This document shows positions 60,547 through 64,000 of a DNA stretch of 64,000 nt, in pieces. The position numbers and the translations under genes were made by a program. Under the pieces are notes generated by a model, which did not search any database, was not told the DNA's origin, and was given only the letters and a program-made list of their open reading frames with translations. Where the stretch lies: the NCBI GenBank assembly GCA_965226245.1, contig CBDDCL010000015.1:1302001-1366000 (forward strand), written 5' to 3'. Origin of the DNA: CBDCYS01 sp965226245 (GTDB taxonomy: Bacteria > Acidobacteriota > Terriglobia > Bryobacterales > UBA6623). Position 1 is the stretch's first letter, and each line of letters begins with the position of its first letter.

Positions 60547-60938
60547 GAATCAAAGGTTCGAGGTTCGAGGGACAGTCACCTAAATCAGGCCGGTCCGGGT
60601 GTTTACCGGCGTAGCTTCGACGGAGTTCGCCTCGGTGGCCTCCGCCAGCCTTCGGCAGTAGCGCGTCCGTCAGCGCTGAAAGGGGTTTATCCCCTTCCCA
60701 GCCGGCAGGTCCATCATCTTTTGCTTCTTATAGCCTTCGGGTCGTACTCTGCGTCGAGGACTCGGAAGAGGACAGCCTGCTGCTGCTGCGAGAGCTCAGG
60801 AACGGAGGATACGACCCCGTCTGGGAACGGGTCGACACTGCCGGCGCCATGTCCGTCGCGCTTGAGGAGGGCTCATGGGATCTGGTGCTCGCCGACTTTG
60901 CCATGCCGGTATTCAGTGCTCTCGCCGCACTGAACTTA

Positions 60939-61096
60939 GTGTAGCGTCCTCGAATTAACTGGACAGTCCTTCGTTCTTCTTTTGCGTCGGGGCTGAGTGC
61001 GACCAGCCTGAATCTGTTCGAGGGGAAGAGTTTTTCCTGAATCGATTCCATCGTGGCCGTCGATACATCTGTCCATTTATTTGTTAGACACTACAC
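60939..61096. mobile_element. MITE with TA target duplication inside the kinase gene
   Basis: A 158-bp non-coding element with ends GTGTAGCGTCC and, inverted, GTGTAGTGTC; both inner ends carry TGGACAG. It is flanked by TA (60937-60938, 61097-61098). Removing it and one TA restores CTGAACTTAGTCCAGCAG, the kinase frame. Its terminal GTGTAG matches the 41744-41961 MITE, but the interiors differ. Confidence 0.85.
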
Positions 61097-61964
61097 TAGT
61101 CCAGCAGGCGGGGCTCGACCTGCCGTTCATCGTTGTGTCCGGGGTGATCGGTGAAGAGCAGGCCGTTGCCATGATGAAAGCCGGGGCGCATGATTACGTC
61201 CTCAAGGACAATCTCACGCGGCTCCTTCCAGCGATCGAACGAGAGCTGCACGAGGCCGCGGTTCGGCGGCAGCACAAGCGGGCGGAGGAGGCGCTTCAGA
61301 AGAGCGAAAAGAAATACAAGGATCTGTTCGATCAATCGAATGATGGAATCCTGTTCTACGACGAGCAAGGCGCAATCCTCGATGCCAACAACAAGATACT
61401 GGAGCAGTTGGGATATAGCCACTCAGAGATACTCAACCTCCGATGCCCGCAGCTTCTGTCGCCTGGAGAAGTGGAACGAACCGGCAAGGAGCAACAAAAG
61501 GTTGTCATCTTCGGGTCTTGTACATTCGAGACGCTCTTTAGGCGGAAGAATGGCGCGGAGTTCCCTGTTGAAGTTTCAGCCAGTCGTTTTGACCAGGAAG
61601 ATCCCACGTTTGCTCAATGGGTCGTGCGAGACATCACTGAGCGCAAGCAGGCCCAACAGGAGTTAATCAATTCGCAACGACGGCTCAGCGTTGTACTGGA
61701 CGCCGTGGGCGAAGGAATCATCACCATTGATTCAACGAGCACTATTGTCATGGTGAATCAAGAGGTTCAAAGCATTTGGGGCTACGAGCAACAAGAACTC
61801 ATTGGTAACCAGCTGCACATCCTCATGCCCGAGAAATATCGCCCAAGTCATTCCGCCGGTATGAAACGATATTTGGAGACCGGGGTTGCTCATGTATTGG
61901 GGAAACGACTGGAGCTGGAAGGACAAAAAAAAGATGGATCCAACTTTCCGTTGGAATTGCGTAT

Positions 61965-62992
61965 ATGGGGTATTTAGTTGACTCCAGTAGCCACAATATG
62001 TTGTGGTTGGGGGCATGAAGGAGGACTACCCCCGAAACCTCGTCGAGTTGGAAGCTCGATTCTCGACCGAGGAGGCGTGCCGGGAGTACCTGCTGAAGCT
62101 GCGCTGGCCGGAGGGGTTCGTGTGCCCGCGCTGTGGGATCCAGTCCTCATGGGCCAGCAAACGCAATCTGCTGCTCTGCGCCGACTGCGGTTACCAGGCC
62201 TCGGTGACGGCGGGCACGATTTTCCAGGACACCCGCAAGCCCTTGACGTTGTGGTTCCGGGCGGCTTGGTGGGTGACAACGCAAAAAGGCGGGGCCAGCG
62301 CGCTGGAGTTGCAGCGGGTCTTGGGTTTGGGTAGCTATGTAACCGCCTGGACCTGGCTGCACAAGTTCCGCCGCGCCATGGTGCGCCCCGGTCGCAATCG
62401 GCTGGTCGGCCGGGTGGAGGTGGACGAAACGTATGTGGGCGGAGTCGAAGAGGGCGTCCGAGGTCGCGAAATGGTTGGCAAAGCGTTAGTTGCGGTTGCT
62501 GCCGAGGAGGATGGGCGCGGTATGGGTCGCATCCGGCTCCGTCGGATCGCGGATGCCTCAGCGGCGAGCTTGGAAGCCTTTGTCGAAGAAGCTATCCAAC
62601 CTGGCAGCCTCGTGCACACCGACGGCTGGGAAGGCTATGCGGGATTGGAGAACAAAGGATACCGCCATGAAGTCACCGTGCTGCGCGGGAAGCGGCAATC
62701 GGCGAGTAAGCTGCTGCCGAGAGTCCATCGTGTCGCCTCTCTGCTAAAGCGCTGGCTGTTGGGGACCCACCAGGGGGCTGTCAGTCACGAGTATTTGGAC
62801 TACTACCTGGACGAGTTCACGTTCCGCTTCAACCGGCGGACCTCACGGTCGCGCGGCAAACTTTTCTATCGCCTCCTCCAGCAGGCGGTCGCCGCCGACC
62901 CTGCTCCCTATAAGACAATGGTCGAGGCCACCAGGGCCGGCACCCCCACCCCCAAGATGTAGTGGCTACTGGAGTCAACTAAATACCCCATC
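61965..62992 (+). mobile_element. IS1595-family insertion sequence, copy 2
   Basis: A 1028-bp element, opposite in orientation to copy 1 but encoding an identical transposase. It has the same ends and an 8-bp target duplication TTGCGTAT (61957-61964 and 62993-63000), with one extra base (62992) before the right duplicate. It interrupts the hybrid kinase between its PAS and HisKA_3 domains. Confidence 0.93.
62003..62962 (+). CDS. IS1595-family (ISXO2-like) transposase, copy 2
   Basis: The 319-residue product matches that of 35553-36512 at every residue, including the zinc ribbon (CPRCGIQSSW, CADCGYQASV) and the catalytic motifs VDETYVGG and HTDGWEGY. GTG at 62003 or ATG at 62015 starts it. 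Identity of two copies points to recent transposition. It has no internal stop and is presumably active. Confidence 0.93.
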   Translation: MVGGMKEDYPRNLVELEARFSTEEACREYLLKLRWPEGFVCPRCGIQSSWASKRNLLLCADCGYQASVTAGTIFQDTRKPLTLWFRAAWWVTTQKGGASALELQRVLGLGSYVTAWTWLHKFRRAMVRPGRNRLVGRVEVDETYVGGVEEGVRGREMVGKALVAVAAEEDGRGMGRIRLRRIADASAASLEAFVEEAIQPGSLVHTDGWEGYAGLENKGYRHEVTVLRGKRQSASKLLPRVHRVASLLKRWLLGTHQGAVSHEYLDYYLDEFTFRFNRRTSRSRGKLFYRLLQQAVAADPAPYKTMVEATRAGTPTPKM

Positions 62993-63886
62993 TTGCGTAT
63001 TAAAGAGACGAGGGTCGGTGAACGTCTCTTTTTTACAGCGGCAGTAAGGGACATCACTGAGCGCCAGCAGGCGGAGGAGCTTCTACGGAAGAGCGAGGCT
63101 GACCTGCGGCGGAGCAGCGAGAACCTGCGGGCCCTGACTGCCCGCCTCATCACGGCTCAGGAAGAGGAGAGCAAACGTATCTCCCGAGAACTCCACGATG
63201 ACTTCAGCCAGAAGATCGCCGCGCTGGTCATCGGCATCGAGACCATCAAAAAGCAGTTGCCCACCAAGTCCGCCACAACCCTCCCCGAACAGCTCACGGA
63301 ACTGCGGAGGCAGGCGGAGACACTCTCCGATGATGTCCGCCGCATGTCCCACACCCTGCACCCCTCGGTCCTTGATCATCTCGGACTGGTGGTGGCCCTC
63401 GAATCCTATTGCGCGGAGTTCACCCAAAAAACGGGAATTGAGACTAAGTTCACTCACCGGAATGTGCGACGTGCGCTTTCTAAAGACGTGGCTTTGTGCG
63501 TCTATCGAGTGGTGCAGGAAAGCCTTCAGAATGTCAGGAAGCACTCAGATGCGAAACAGGCTCGGGTGTCTGTCACCAAAACCAAGGATCGTGTCCGTCT
63601 TGCTGTCAGCGACGACGGTGTTGGTTTTGACATTGAGCTACAGAGAGGGGAACGAGGGATCGGCTTGACCAGCATGGAAGAGCGAGTGCGGCTGGTGTCT
63701 GGGAGATTCTCTGTCCAGTCTCTCCCCGGGGAGGGCACGCGCGTCAATGTCCGGATTCCTTTGCCCAAGCCGCCTGCCTCCGAAGTTCCAAGCGTGTCTA
63801 GACAAACGGTGATGCTGCCCGCCCGGTAGCTTGATGCTCGACCTTTCTGGCGAATTCGAACCGAACAATGTGTGCTCATGGAAAAT

Positions 63887-63908
63887 GGGCCGGCACGGTG
63901 GCCGGCCC
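63887..63908 (+). terminator. Possible terminator after the kinase gene
   Basis: An 8-bp stem (GGGCCGGC/GCCGGCCC) with a six-base loop lies 58 bp after the kinase stop. The following bases are TTGCAAAAC, not a T tract, so termination would be weak. The final 90 bp include AAAAAAGGGGACAGCC, similar to the GGGACAG motifs at 41 kb and 60.5 kb; no gene is supported there. Confidence 0.45.
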
Positions 63909-64000
63909 TTGCAAAACCCGTAGTTTTGACGAAAAAAGGGGACAGCCAGCCGATTCTCGCGTCGCACTATTATTGGAAACAATGGGGTTCCACGAGCGAG

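Larger units (their letters stand above)
60732..63829 (+). pseudogene. Hybrid REC-PAS-PAS histidine kinase broken by a MITE and an IS1595 element
   Basis: The 5' part encodes a receiver domain (LRVVLCVEDSEEDSLLLLRE, SWDLVLADFAMPVFSALAAL, phospho-acceptor Asp in LADF). A 158-bp MITE then adds a stop. The frame resumes LVQQAGLDLPFIVVSGVIGE and AGAHDYVLKDNLTRLLPAIE, followed by two PAS domains (KYKDLFDQSNDGILFYDEQG; LSVVLDAVGEGIITIDSTST). The IS1595 copy interrupts after FPLELR. The remainder has a NarX-type HisKA_3 domain (SRELHDDFSQKIAALVI) and an ATPase domain (ESLQNVRKHSDAKQARV, LAVSDDGVGFDI). Removing both insertions restores a continuous frame. The true start is uncertain. It probably controlled transcription through a LuxR-type regulator not in the window. 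Confidence 0.88.

Overview
The window looks like a chromosomal contig of an Acidobacteriota bacterium, most likely of the Bryobacterales/Solibacter type. The evidence is the high GC content, a secreted matrixin protease ending in the 'NSA...SPG...FGKNL' C-terminal module typical of Solibacteres, a winged-helix/TolB/TPR regulator common in that phylum, and ThuA, Gfo/Idh/MocA, PQQ-propeller and DUF4331 proteins. Assignment is from recognised protein families, not from a search.

Layout. 0-13 kb: a truncated DUF4331 gene, an oxidoreductase, a VOC protein, a secreted protease with its partner, an IS4 relic, a lipoprotein gene broken by a tandem duplication, an orphan membrane-protein tail, a class III aminotransferase, and an operon of a PGRP-type amidase with an unassigned actin-fold ATPase. 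13-22 kb: housekeeping genes ftsY, ribD, ribE, a cyclophilin lipoprotein, ThuA, a glycogen-synthase-like enzyme and pyrC. 22-30 kb: accessory region with an IS1595 fragment, a DUF433/DUF5615 toxin-antitoxin-like pair with an unknown upstream gene, a PQQ dehydrogenase/dihaem cytochrome c pair, an IS256 element and an integrase relic ending 14 bp from tRNA-Arg(ACG). 30-33 kb: metF and ggt. 33-43 kb: a TPR regulator split by an IS1595 element, cytochrome P460, secreted truncated globin, a GAF histidine kinase, a large repeat-rich non-coding tract and a lectin-like secreted protein. 43-53 kb: an exopolysaccharide cluster (two O-antigen-ligase-type proteins, phosphoglycosyltransferase, Wzz, two GT4 enzymes, MurJ/Wzx-like flippase). 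53-64 kb: a bicupin gene split by an ISKra4 element, a HigB relic, dciA-like/gatC/gatA, an unknown membrane propeller protein, and a hybrid histidine kinase split by both a MITE and a second IS1595 copy.

The most striking feature is the density of mobile and repeated DNA. Two apparently identical 1028-bp IS1595 copies and a 112-bp deletion derivative all carry 8-bp target duplications. Two families of short elements insert at TA. A ~145-bp dispersed repeat occurs in at least five places, one copy being interrupted by a TA-inserting element. Several genes carry short tandem duplications of 15 to 57 bp. At least eleven coding sequences are broken or truncated, so the genome appears to be undergoing active insertion and gene decay. 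No CRISPR array, rRNA or complete prophage is visible.
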